Assembly (NCBI RefSeq): GCF_900113695.1
Contig: NZ_FOQH01000002.1
Coordinates: 62,001 to 126,000, forward strand
DNA from: Albimonas pacifica
Lineage (GTDB): Bacteria > Pseudomonadota > Alphaproteobacteria > Rhodobacterales > Rhodobacteraceae
DNA length: 64,000 nucleotides
Direction: 5' to 3'
Made by a program: the position numbers and the translations under genes. Below the pieces are notes generated by a model, which worked only from the letters and a program-made list of their open reading frames with translations, did not search any database and was not told where the DNA came from. Of the stretch, positions 18,574 to 27,644 are shown piece after piece (the first letter of the stretch is position 1; each line of letters starts with the position of its first letter).

Positions 18574-19944
18574 ATGGACGCCTTGCCCAACTCCACCGCC
18601 GCGCGCGACGTCGCCTACCTGCTGCACCCCTACACCAACGCCCGCGCGCACGAGCGCGACGGACCGATCGTGATCGCGAAGGGCGAGGGCATCCACCTGT
18701 GGGACGATGCCGGCAACAAGTACATCGAGGCGATGTCCGGCCTGTGGTCCGTGGGCCTCGGCTTCTCCGAGAAGCGCCTGGTGGAGGCCGCCTACAAGCA
18801 GCTCCAGATCCTGCCCTACTCGCACACCTTCACCCACAAGGCGCATGAGCCCTCGGTCGAGCTGGCCGAGATGCTGGTGAAGATGACCCCCGACGGCCTC
18901 GACCGGGTGCACTTCACCAACTCCGGCTCCGAGGCGAACGACACCGTCGTGAAGATGGTCTGGTTCTACAACAACGCCATCGGCCGGCCGGAGAAGAAGA
19001 AGTTCATCTCCCGCCTCAACGGCTACCACGGCATCACCATCGCCTCGGGCTCGCTGACCGGCCTGCCGGCGAACCACCGCGGCTTCGACCTGCCCCTGCC
19101 GCAGATGAAGCACGTCACCACCCCCCACCACTACCGCTTCGCCGAGGAAGGCGAGACCGAGGAGGAATTCTCCACCCGCCTCGCCGAGGAGCTGGAAGCC
19201 AAGATCCTGGAGGAAGGCCCCGAGACCGTCGCCGCCTTCATCGGCGAGCCGGTGATCGGCGCCGGCGGCGTGCTGGTCCCCCCTGCGGGCTACTGGCCCA
19301 AGGTCCAGGCCGTCTGCCGCAAGTACGACGTGCTCGTGGTCGCCGATGAGGTCATCAACGGCTTCGGCCGCACCGGCAAGATGTTCGCCTGCGAGACCTA
19401 CGACATCCAGCCCGACGTGCTGGTGCTGTCGAAGCAGATCACTTCCTCCTACCAGCCGCTGGCGGCGATCGTGTTCTCGGACAAGATCTACCAGGGCATC
19501 GCCGACGGCTCCGAGGCGCTGGGCACCTTCGGCCACGGCTTCACCACCTCGGGCCACCCCGTCGCGACCGCCGTGGGCGTCGAGAACATCAAGATCATCC
19601 AGGAGCGGGATCTGGTCTCCAACGCCGCGAAGGTCGGCGACGTGATGCGCGGCGAGCTGGCCAAATACGCCGATCACCCGCTGGTCGGCGAGGTCCGCGG
19701 CGTCGGCCTGATCGCCGCCTGCGAGCTGGTGGCCGACAAGGCGACCAAGGCGAAGTTCGACCCGGTCGGCAAGGTCGGCATGTCGGTCTTCAAGGCCGGC
19801 CACGAGCACGGCGTGATCCTGCGCGCCACCGGCGACAGCGTCTGCTTCTGCCCGCCGCTGATCACCACCGAGGAGCAGGCCGTCGACATCGTCGCCCGCT
19901 TCGGCAAGGCGCTCGAGGACGTCCGCAAGGCCCTCGGCAGGTAA
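18574..19944 (+). CDS. Class III PLP aminotransferase (omega-amino acid type)
   Basis: A 456-aa aminotransferase of the omega-amino acid/beta-alanine/taurine-pyruvate group. The PLP lysine is K287 in 'LVLSKQITSSYQPLAAIVFS'. 'ADEVINGFGRTGKMFACETY' carries the conserved aspartate for the pyridine nitrogen, and 'NSGSEANDTVVKMVW' is the phosphate-site region. An ATG 15 bp upstream lacks a ribosome-binding site, while ggaaga precedes 18574. It follows hyuB2 by 83 bp and may accept the terminal amino group of a ring-opened lactam. That role is inferred from context. Confidence 0.87.
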   Translation: MDALPNSTAARDVAYLLHPYTNARAHERDGPIVIAKGEGIHLWDDAGNKYIEAMSGLWSVGLGFSEKRLVEAAYKQLQILPYSHTFTHKAHEPSVELAEMLVKMTPDGLDRVHFTNSGSEANDTVVKMVWFYNNAIGRPEKKKFISRLNGYHGITIASGSLTGLPANHRGFDLPLPQMKHVTTPHHYRFAEEGETEEEFSTRLAEELEAKILEEGPETVAAFIGEPVIGAGGVLVPPAGYWPKVQAVCRKYDVLVVADEVINGFGRTGKMFACETYDIQPDVLVLSKQITSSYQPLAAIVFSDKIYQGIADGSEALGTFGHGFTTSGHPVATAVGVENIKIIQERDLVSNAAKVGDVMRGELAKYADHPLVGEVRGVGLIAACELVADKATKAKFDPVGKVGMSVFKAGHEHGVILRATGDSVCFCPPLITTEEQAVDIVARFGKALEDVRKALGR

Positions 19945-20364
19945 GCCTCCGCGCCCGGGCATCCTCCCGGGCGCCCCGCTCCCGCGGACGGGCCGCCCTC
20001 CCGGCCCCTCCGCTCCCCACGCCGGCCCCTGGCCGGCCTTCGCCCCGCCGGCCCCGCCCGGCGCGCGCCAGCCGGGACGCCCCCGGCGCCGAACGACCCG
20101 CCGGACCCTCCCGGCCCCGACCGACCCGCCGGACCTTTGTCCGGCCGCTGACGCCCTCCCGGCGCCCGCGTTCAAAGAATCCCCGGACGGGCCGTCCTCC
20201 CCGGCCCCCCGGACCTCTCCGGACCTGACCGACCGCGCGCCCTCGCCGGCGCGTCCCCTGTCGCCTGCCGCGACCGGACGGTCCCCGCATGTCCGGACGA
20301 CCCGCCCTCCCGATGGGGCCGGACCGCCGGCCCTGCGTGCTCCCTCCCTGCGACCGGACCCCCC
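19945..20364 (+). other. 420-bp GC-rich intergenic region with a stem-loop and short direct repeats
   Basis: A 9-bp stem (gcgcccggg / cccgggcgc, 19951-19974, 6-base loop) follows the aminotransferase stop and is a candidate terminator without a T-run. Further on, the 14-mer cgacccgccggacc occurs twice 28 bp apart (20094 and 20122), among many ccggac and ccggcc words. No protein gene is supported. The region must also hold the promoter of hyuA3B3, which I could not locate. Confidence 0.45.
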
Positions 20365-22425
20365 ATGACCTACCAGGCCTGCATCGACATCGGCGGCACC
20401 TTCACCGACTGCCTGATCTCCGACGGCGGCGGCGAGATCTCGATCTTCAAGTCGCCGACCACGCCCGGCGCGTTCGAGAAAGGATTTCTCAACGTTCTCA
20501 AGGTCGCGGCCGAGGGCTACGGCGAATCATTCGGCGATTTCATCAACCGAGTTGATTTAATCGTCCACGGTTCGACCGTCTCGACCAACGCCCTGGTCGA
20601 GCGCAAGACGGTCAAGGTCGGCCTCCTCCTGACGGAAGGTCATGAGGACATCCTGGTCCTGCGCGAGGGGCCCCGCAAAGGCGCCTTCCAGTACCGCCTC
20701 GACTACCCCGAGCCCTACGTCCCCCGCCGCCTCACCCGCTCCGTCGCCGGCCGCATCGACGCCCGCGGGCGCGAGCTGGTCCCCCTGTCGCTCGACGACG
20801 CCCGCGAGGCCGGCCGCGCGTTCCGCGCGATGGGCGTCGAGGCCGTCGCCGTCGGCCTCCTGTGGTCCGTCGTGAACCCCGCCCACGAACTGGCCGTGAA
20901 GGCGGCGCTGGAGGAGGAGCTCCCCGGAATCCCCATCACCTTGTCCCATGAAATCAACCCGATGCCGCGCGAATACAAGCGCACCATCGCCGCCGCCATC
21001 GACGCCTCCATCGCCCCGATCGTGCGCGCCTACGTGGAAAAGCTGAACGCTGCCCTCCTCTCCGAGGGTTTTTCAGGCGACCTGCTGCTGGCGAACTGCG
21101 TCGGCGGCATGATGCCGGTGCCCGAGATGATGGCGAAGCCGATCTACTCGGTGATGTCCGGCCCGACGCTGGCCCCGATGGCCGCGCTGGCCCTGCGCGA
21201 GGAGGCCGACATCATCGTCGGCGACATGGGCGGCACGACCTTCGACGTCTCGGCGCTGCGCGACCACAAGATCATCGTCACCCCCGACGGCATGATCCAC
21301 GACGACAGTCTTGGCATTCCCAAGGTGGACGTCCGCTCGGTCGGCGCCGGCGGCGGCTCGATCGCCTGGGTGGACGAGGGCGGGCTGCTGCGCGTCGGCC
21401 CCCACTCCGCCGGCGCCCGGCCGGGCCCGGCCTGCTACGACGCGGGCGGGGCCGAGCCGACCGTGACCGACGCCAACGTGGTGCTCGGCATCGTCGATCC
21501 GGACTATTTCCTTGGCGGAAAGATGAAGCTTCGCAAGGATCTGGCCGAGAAAGCCATCGCCAAGGTCGCCGATCGCCTGGGCGTGACGATCCCCGAGGCC
21601 GCCTACGCGATCTACACCACCTCGAACCACAACATGGTCGCCGCCATCGAGGAGATCACCGTGCGCGAGGGCATCAACCCCCGCGACTCCGTCTTCGTCT
21701 GCGGCGGCGGCGCCACGGCCATCCACATGGCCGAAATGGCCGACATCCTGGAGCTGAAGCGCTACGTCGTCCCCCGCTTCATGGCCGGCCTCTCGGCCTT
21801 CGGCGGCCTGATCTCGGACATCCGGCGCGAGGACGCCGCCGTCTGCCTGACCTCCGACGCCGCCTTCGACGTGGACGCCGTCAACGCCACGCTCGCGAAA
21901 CTCATGACGCAGGGCGCCGGCTTCCTCGAAGCCGCTGGAATCGCTGAGGAAGACCGCGTCTACGAGTTCGTCTTCATGGGCCGCTACGAGTTCCAGAGCT
22001 TTGAAATCGAGACCCCCTTCGAGGCCCCGAACGGGACCCTGACGGCCGCCGACCTCCCCGCCCTGGTCGAGGCCTTTCACAAGATGCACGAGCGCATCTA
22101 CTCGATCCGCTCCGACACCGACGTGGTCGAGTTCACCGCCTGGAAGCTCCGCGCCATCGGCCTGCGCCGCGGCCGCGACCAGTGGAAGGAGGCGACCCTT
22201 CCGCAGCAACAGGGCGCCCCCGCCCCCAAGACCCGCCGCCCGGTCTACGACCACGCCGCCGGCGGGCCCCGCGAGCTGCCGGTCTACGACCTCGCAACCC
22301 TCGGGGCCGACGCGGAAATCTCCGGTCCCGCCCTGGTCGAGGCCGCCACCTTCACCGCCTACCTCAAGTCCGGCCACGACGGCCGCGTGGACGCCCACGG
22401 CAACCTCGTCGTCGCCGTCGCCTGA
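20365..22425 (+). CDS. hyuA: Hydantoinase/oxoprolinase-family subunit A, copy 3 (divergent)
   Basis: A 686-aa HyuA-family subunit. It has 'CIDIGGTFTDCL' near residue 6, 'VHGSTVSTNALVERK' (serine instead of the usual threonine), 'VGDMGGTTFDVSALRD', 'VGAGGGSIAWVD', 'GARPGPACYDAGG' and 'VCGGGATAIHMAEM', where other copies read FGGAGPLH. The insertion 'EGPRKGAFQYRLDYPEPYVP' is reminiscent of the aromatic-ketone/acetone carboxylase side of the family. It is probably functionally distinct from copies 1, 2 and 4. It begins a two-gene operon with hyuB3. Confidence 0.87.
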   Translation: MTYQACIDIGGTFTDCLISDGGGEISIFKSPTTPGAFEKGFLNVLKVAAEGYGESFGDFINRVDLIVHGSTVSTNALVERKTVKVGLLLTEGHEDILVLREGPRKGAFQYRLDYPEPYVPRRLTRSVAGRIDARGRELVPLSLDDAREAGRAFRAMGVEAVAVGLLWSVVNPAHELAVKAALEEELPGIPITLSHEINPMPREYKRTIAAAIDASIAPIVRAYVEKLNAALLSEGFSGDLLLANCVGGMMPVPEMMAKPIYSVMSGPTLAPMAALALREEADIIVGDMGGTTFDVSALRDHKIIVTPDGMIHDDSLGIPKVDVRSVGAGGGSIAWVDEGGLLRVGPHSAGARPGPACYDAGGAEPTVTDANVVLGIVDPDYFLGGKMKLRKDLAEKAIAKVADRLGVTIPEAAYAIYTTSNHNMVAAIEEITVREGINPRDSVFVCGGGATAIHMAEMADILELKRYVVPRFMAGLSAFGGLISDIRREDAAVCLTSDAAFDVDAVNATLAKLMTQGAGFLEAAGIAEEDRVYEFVFMGRYEFQSFEIETPFEAPNGTLTAADLPALVEAFHKMHERIYSIRSDTDVVEFTAWKLRAIGLRRGRDQWKEATLPQQQGAPAPKTRRPVYDHAAGGPRELPVYDLATLGADAEISGPALVEAATFTAYLKSGHDGRVDAHGNLVVAVA

Positions 22426-22443
22426 CCCCCGGAGGACACCCCC

Positions 22444-24252
22444 ATGGACGGATTCATCGAGACCCACTCCACCTCCGGCGACGCGGACAGCGAGACCCGG
22501 CGCATCGACGCCTTCATGATGTCGGTGCTGAAAAGCCGCTTCGAGGCGATCGTGCGCGAGATGACCCTGGTGGTCATGCGCGCCTCCCGCTCGGCGGTGA
22601 TCAAGAACGCCCGCGACTTCTCCTGCGCGATCCTGACCTACGAGCATGAGCTGGTGACGGTCGAGGACGCCCTGCCGATCCACGTGATGTCCATGGACCT
22701 CGCGACCCGGCCGCTGACGGATCTGTTCGACGACATCGAGCAGGGCGACATCTACATCAACAACTGCCCCTACACCGGCGGCACCCACCACGCCGACCTG
22801 ATCATGGCGATGCCGGTCTTCGTCGGCGGCAAGCCGCTGTTCTGGGTGGTGGCGCTGAGCCACCACGCCGACACCGGGGCGCCGGCGCCCTCCACCTACC
22901 TGCCCTTCGCCAAGAACATCTTCGAGGAGGGCATGCACTTCCCCGCGGTCCGCATGGCCCGGAACTACAAGGAAAAAGCCGACATCCTGCGCATCGGCGC
23001 GATGCGCAACCGGGTGCCGGACCTGTGGATGGGCGACGTCCGCGCCCAGATCGGCGCCTGCCGCACCGGCGAGCGTCGGATCATGGACCTGTGCGAGCGC
23101 TACGGGACCGACACCGTGCTCGGCTTCATCAAGGACTGGTTCGACTACGGCGCGCGCAGCGCCAAGGCCGCGATCTCCAAGCTGCCGGCGGGCCGCTACG
23201 AATACGAGACCCGCCACGACCCCGTCCCCGGCGTCGCCGACGAGGGCATCCCCGTTCACGTCGCCATCGAGGTCGACCCCATCGCCGGCGAGATCCTGGT
23301 CGACGTCACCAACAACGTCGACTGCGTGCCCGGCGGCCTGAACCTCAGCGAGAACACCTGCACCGGCTCCTGCCGCATCGGGGTGTTCAACAACCTCCCC
23401 GAAAGCGTGCCGCATAACGAGGGCGCCAAGTCCCGCGTGAGGGTGCGGATGCGCGAGGGCTCGGCCATCGGCAAGCCGAAGTATCCGGTGGGGACCTCGG
23501 TCGCGACCACCAACGTCAACGACCGGCTGATGGTGGCGGGCGACGCGGTGTTCTCGGGCATGGGCGCGCCGTATGGGCGGGCCGAGAGCGCGGGGCACCT
23601 GCCGGCAGGCGTCGGCGTGATCTCGGGCGCGGACCCGTGGAAGAACGGCAAGGGCTACGTGAACCAGATCTTCGTGGGCTACGGCGGCGGCGGCGCGGTG
23701 CATGGCCACGACGGCTGGCTGACCTTCTGCGGCTCGGCCAACGCGGGGCTGATCCAGCTCGACAGCGTGGAGATGGACGAGAGCATGTATCCCATCGTCG
23801 TCGAGCGCCGCGGCGTGATCCCCGGCTCCCAGGGTTTTGGAGAATTCGAGGGCGCGCCGGCGATGGGCGGCGTGTTCTACCCGCTCGACCACGACATGAC
23901 GATCATCTACGCGGCCGACGGCACCCACACGCCGCCCAAGGGCGTGCTGGGCGGCGGCGCGGGCGGGGCCAGCGCCTCGATCCGCGTGACGGGCGAGGAG
24001 AAGGAGGCGCTGCCCGCCTTCTCCGAAGAGGTCATCGCCGCCGGCCAGAAGATCGAGTTCGCCGCCTGCGGCGGCGGCGGCTACGGCGACCCGCTGGCCC
24101 GCGATCCGGCCCGGGTGGCGGGCTCGGTCAACCGCGGCTGGCTGGACCCGGAGGCGGCGCGCGCGGTCTACCGCGTGGCCCTGGTCCCCGGAGGCGAGCC
24201 CGGGATCTGGTCCGTCGACCGGGAGGAGACCGCCCGCCTGCGCGCCGCCTGA
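22444..24252 (+). CDS. hyuB: Hydantoinase/oxoprolinase-family subunit B, copy 3
   Basis: A 602-aa HyuB-family subunit starting 18 bp after hyuA3, with GGAGG 8 bases before the ATG. Marks are 'FMMSVLKSRFEAIVREM', 'INNCPYTGGTHHADLIMAMP', 'ALSHHADTGAPAPS' and 'CGGGGYGDPLARDPARV'. An N-terminal extension of about 20 residues precedes the fold. Like its partner it is more divergent than the other pairs. A strong terminator follows. Confidence 0.88.
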   Translation: MDGFIETHSTSGDADSETRRIDAFMMSVLKSRFEAIVREMTLVVMRASRSAVIKNARDFSCAILTYEHELVTVEDALPIHVMSMDLATRPLTDLFDDIEQGDIYINNCPYTGGTHHADLIMAMPVFVGGKPLFWVVALSHHADTGAPAPSTYLPFAKNIFEEGMHFPAVRMARNYKEKADILRIGAMRNRVPDLWMGDVRAQIGACRTGERRIMDLCERYGTDTVLGFIKDWFDYGARSAKAAISKLPAGRYEYETRHDPVPGVADEGIPVHVAIEVDPIAGEILVDVTNNVDCVPGGLNLSENTCTGSCRIGVFNNLPESVPHNEGAKSRVRVRMREGSAIGKPKYPVGTSVATTNVNDRLMVAGDAVFSGMGAPYGRAESAGHLPAGVGVISGADPWKNGKGYVNQIFVGYGGGGAVHGHDGWLTFCGSANAGLIQLDSVEMDESMYPIVVERRGVIPGSQGFGEFEGAPAMGGVFYPLDHDMTIIYAADGTHTPPKGVLGGGAGGASASIRVTGEEKEALPAFSEEVIAAGQKIEFAACGGGGYGDPLARDPARVAGSVNRGWLDPEAARAVYRVALVPGGEPGIWSVDREETARLRAA

Positions 24253-24257
24253 CCCCA

Positions 24258-24311
24258 GGCCGCCCCGGCGCCCGGACGGCGGGCGCCAGGGCGGCCACGG
24301 TCATCTTTTTG
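24258..24311 (+). terminator. Terminator of the hyuA3-hyuB3 operon
   Basis: A long stem (8 bp, one C-A mismatch, then 8 bp; loop gacgg) spans 24258-24296. A T-run, ttttt, lies at 24306-24310. It starts 5 bp after the hyuB3 stop. Confidence 0.75.
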
Positions 24312-24502
24312 GGCGTTTTCGACCAAGAGCGGCGACGAATCCGGCGTATCGTAGGACGTGTCGGGCGTTGCGGCTTCCCCGAAGGGAACCGAGCGCCCAC
24401 ACTAAGGTCCGGACCAATAGATCGGCGATGCGAATCGATCCTCCGGACCGCTCCAGACAGGGAACAGGCGGCGCCCGCCGCCGCTTCCGACAGGGAATGC
24501 GC

Positions 24503-25474
24503 ATGAAATACACGGTGCAGCACGATGGATCGGGGAAAGGCGGCGACGACTGGCGCCGGGCCGTCTCCGAGACCTACTTCCCCCTCGACGTCGAATTCCG
24601 CAACAGCGCCGCCTTCCAGGGCCGGCTGGAGGCCTGGTCGCTGGGCGACGTCGCGATCTCGCGCAACTCCTGCGACGGGCTGCTCTATCGCCGCCACCGC
24701 CGCCACTTCCTGCAGGAGAGCGACTCGAGCCTGCTGATCACCATCCCCGAGCTCGCCGAGGTCGGCTTCTCGCAGGGCTCGCGGTCCACCCACTGCAAGC
24801 CGGGCGGCTTCCTGGTGGAGCGGGGCGACGCGCCCTACGAGTTCTGGCACGGCAAGGCGAATTCGCTGTGGGTGCTGAAGGTCAAGGCGGCGAGCGTGCG
24901 CTCGCGCATCGGGCCGACGGACCGGATCGCGGCGCTGAACTTCGACGGGACCTGCGGGGTCGCCTCCTATTTCCTCGACATGGTGCGCACCACCGGCGCG
25001 CATGTGGAGCACCTGAGCCCCACGGCGCGCGAGGCCGCGGGGATGCACCTGCTGGAGCTTCTGTGCCTCGCCATCCGCTCGGACGACCGGGTGCTCGACA
25101 GCTCGGTCTCCTCGATCCGGGCGGCGCATCTGCACCGGGCGGAGCAGTATATCCGCGACAACCTCAAGGACCCCGAGCTGGGGCCGGCGCAGGTGGCGGA
25201 CGCCTGCGGGATCTCGCTGCGCTACCTGCAGCGGCTGTTCGCCGAGCGCGAGCAGTCGATCAACGGCTTCATCCGCGACAAGCGCCTGAACCGCTGCGCC
25301 GAGGAGCTGCGGGGCGGGGGCAGGGCGGCCTCGGTCGCCGAGATCGCCTATCGCTGGGGCTTCTCGGACCAGTCGCGGTTCTCGCGTCTCTACAAGACCC
25401 GGTTCGGCTGCACGCCCACCGAGACCCGCCGCGCCGCCGCCGCCGAGCGCGAGGGCGCGGCCGGCCCCGCCTGA
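24503..25474 (+). CDS. AraC-family transcriptional regulator
   Basis: A 323-aa regulator. Residues about 25-150 form an AraC-type ligand-binding domain ('SETYFPLDVEFRNSAAFQG', then 'FLVERGDAPYEFWHGKANSL'). The C-terminal pair of helix-turn-helices spans about 220-315, with 'AQVADACGISLRYLQRLFAE' and 'ASVAEIAYRWGFSDQSRFSR', ending 'YKTRFGCTPTETRR'. The ATG at 24503 is preferred over 24497 because aggga lies 6 bases upstream of it. It sits between hyuA3B3 and hyuA4B4 on the same strand and probably activates the latter. A GC stem-loop follows the gene. Confidence 0.9.
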   Translation: MKYTVQHDGSGKGGDDWRRAVSETYFPLDVEFRNSAAFQGRLEAWSLGDVAISRNSCDGLLYRRHRRHFLQESDSSLLITIPELAEVGFSQGSRSTHCKPGGFLVERGDAPYEFWHGKANSLWVLKVKAASVRSRIGPTDRIAALNFDGTCGVASYFLDMVRTTGAHVEHLSPTAREAAGMHLLELLCLAIRSDDRVLDSSVSSIRAAHLHRAEQYIRDNLKDPELGPAQVADACGISLRYLQRLFAEREQSINGFIRDKRLNRCAEELRGGGRAASVAEIAYRWGFSDQSRFSRLYKTRFGCTPTETRRAAAAEREGAAGPA

Positions 25475-25485
25475 CCTGAGCCACG

Positions 25486-25507
25486 GGCGGGCCGCCGACG
25501 GCCCGCC
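25486..25507 (+). terminator. Candidate stem-loop after the AraC gene
   Basis: ggcgggcc / ggcccgcc form an 8-bp perfect stem with a 6-base loop 11 bp after the stop. There is no T-tract, so termination is uncertain. Confidence 0.35.
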
Positions 25508-25613
25508 GATCCTCCGCTTCGCACCCCGAAGCCGACATCCCCGCAGGCCCCCGCGGCCCGCGGCCGACCCCGTGCGCCTGCGCGACGGGCCCAGACAACC
25601 CCCTGGAGGGACG

Positions 25614-27641
25614 ATGAAAACCACCCGAGTCGCCGTGGACGTCGGCGGGACCTTCACCGACATCTGCATCATGGACGAGACCACGGGCGCGATCCGGATC
25701 GAGAAGACGGCCTCGACCCCCGACGACCCGATGCAGGCGATCCTGAACGGGATCGGCCAGGCGCAGGTGAACCTCGCCGAGGTCTCGATGTTCTCCCACG
25801 GGACCACCGTGGCGACCAACGCCCTGATCACCCGCCGCCTGCCCCGCGCCGCCATGGTCTGCACCGACGGTTTTCGGGATGTGGTCGAGATCCGGAGGGC
25901 CAACAAGGAGGACCTCTGGGACACCTACAAGGACGTCGCCAAGCCCTACATCGCCCGCCGCGACCGGCTGTGCGTGCGCGAGCGCGTCTCGGCCGACGGA
26001 GAGGTTCTGGCGCCGCTGAACGAGGAGGACGCGCGGCGGGTGGCGAAGGTGCTGAAGAAGCGCGGGGTTTCGTCCATCGCGGTCTGCTTCATGAACTCCT
26101 ACGTCAACGGCGAGAACGAGCAGAGGATGCGCGACATCCTCAAGGCCGAGATGCCGGACGTCGCCGTCTCGATCTCCTCCCAGGTGATGCCCGAGATCTT
26201 CGAGCATGAGCGCTTCTCCACCACCATGGCCAACGCCGTGGTGGCGCCTGTCGTCGTCTCCTACGTCGACCGGCTGGGCCAGAAGCTGAGCGAGGGCGGC
26301 TACGACCGCGACCTGCTGCTGCTGCACACCGGAGGCGGGGTGATGACGCCCTCTTCCGTAAAGGACTTTTCCGCCCGGCTGGCCGGTTCCGGTATTGCGG
26401 CGGGGGCCATCGCGTCGCGCTACATCGCGGGGCTCTGCGGCTACGAGAACTCCATCGGCTTCGACATGGGGGGGACCTCGACCGACGTCTCGCTGGTCTA
26501 CGAGGGCGAGCCGCGGATCACCAAGGACTGGTATGTCGAATACGGCTACCCGATCCGGTTCCCCTCGATCGAGGTGCTGACCATCGGCGCCGGCGGCGGC
26601 TCGATGGCCTGGAAGGACGAGGGCGGCAGCCTTCGCAACGGCCCGCAGTCCGCCGGCGCCGTCCCCGGCCCGGCCTGCTACGGCCAGGGCGGCGAGGTCG
26701 CCACCAACACCGACGCCAACGTGGTGCTGGGGCGCCTGGGCACGTCCCTCGCGGGCGGCAAGATCACGCTGGACGCCGAAAAGGCCGAGACAGCGGTGCG
26801 CGAGACCGTGGCCGAACCCTTCGGCATGGAACTGCACGAGGCCGCCGAGGCCATCGTCCAGGTCGCCAACGCCAACATGGCCAACGCCGTGCGCCTGCTC
26901 TCCATCGCCCGCGGCTACGACCCGCGCGACTTCGCGCTGGTGGCGTTCGGGGGCGCAGGGGCCCTGCATGGGGCCGCGGTCGCCAAGGAGCTGGCGATCC
27001 CCACCGTCATCGTGCCGCCGAACCCCGGGGTGACCTCGGCGCTGGGCTGCCTGCTGGTGGACGTGCAGCACGACTACTCGGACAACTTCATGGCGGATGC
27101 GGCCTCGACCGACCCCGCCACGCTGGAAGCCGCCTTCGCCACCATCGAGACCGAGGCCGCCGCCCGCCTCGCCCACGAGGGCGTCGAGCCCAAGGACATG
27201 CTGATCCAGCGCACGGTGGAGATGATGTATGCGGGCCAGTGGCGCTCGTTGTCGGTGAGCGTGCCGTCGACGGTGACGGACGTGAACGACCTGATCGACG
27301 CCTTCCACGCCGAGCATGAGCGGGAATACAACTTCCGCCGCGACGACGCCCCGGTGGCGATCTTCCGCGTCGCCGTGAAGGCGACCGGCGTGGTCCCCAA
27401 GGCCGACCTGCCGTCCTCCGAGCCGACCCCGCATACGCCCCAGGCCACCGGCGCCCGCCCCGCCTGGTTCGACGGCGAGAAATGCGACGCCGCGCTCTAC
27501 TGGCGCGACGACCTGGGCGCGGGGGCGACCTTCGCGGGCCCCGCGGTCGTGGAACAATTCGACTCCACCATCGTGGTTCCGCCGGGCACGACCGCCGAGG
27601 TCGACCGCTACGCCAACATCCTCATCCGCATGAAGGGCTGA
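25614..27641 (+). CDS. hyuA: Hydantoinase/oxoprolinase-family subunit A, copy 4
   Basis: A 675-aa HyuA-family subunit. It has 'VDVGGTFTDICIMD' at residues 8-21, 'FSHGTTVATNALI', 'FDMGGTSTDVSLVYEG', 'IGAGGGSMAWKD', 'GAVPGPACYGQGG' and 'VAFGGAGALHGAAVAKEL'. GGAGG lies 6 bases before the ATG. It is closest in pattern to copy 1. hyuB4 starts 3 bp after its stop. The operon is preceded by the AraC gene. Confidence 0.9.
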   Translation: MKTTRVAVDVGGTFTDICIMDETTGAIRIEKTASTPDDPMQAILNGIGQAQVNLAEVSMFSHGTTVATNALITRRLPRAAMVCTDGFRDVVEIRRANKEDLWDTYKDVAKPYIARRDRLCVRERVSADGEVLAPLNEEDARRVAKVLKKRGVSSIAVCFMNSYVNGENEQRMRDILKAEMPDVAVSISSQVMPEIFEHERFSTTMANAVVAPVVVSYVDRLGQKLSEGGYDRDLLLLHTGGGVMTPSSVKDFSARLAGSGIAAGAIASRYIAGLCGYENSIGFDMGGTSTDVSLVYEGEPRITKDWYVEYGYPIRFPSIEVLTIGAGGGSMAWKDEGGSLRNGPQSAGAVPGPACYGQGGEVATNTDANVVLGRLGTSLAGGKITLDAEKAETAVRETVAEPFGMELHEAAEAIVQVANANMANAVRLLSIARGYDPRDFALVAFGGAGALHGAAVAKELAIPTVIVPPNPGVTSALGCLLVDVQHDYSDNFMADAASTDPATLEAAFATIETEAAARLAHEGVEPKDMLIQRTVEMMYAGQWRSLSVSVPSTVTDVNDLIDAFHAEHEREYNFRRDDAPVAIFRVAVKATGVVPKADLPSSEPTPHTPQATGARPAWFDGEKCDAALYWRDDLGAGATFAGPAVVEQFDSTIVVPPGTTAEVDRYANILIRMKG

Positions 27642-27644
27642 CCC

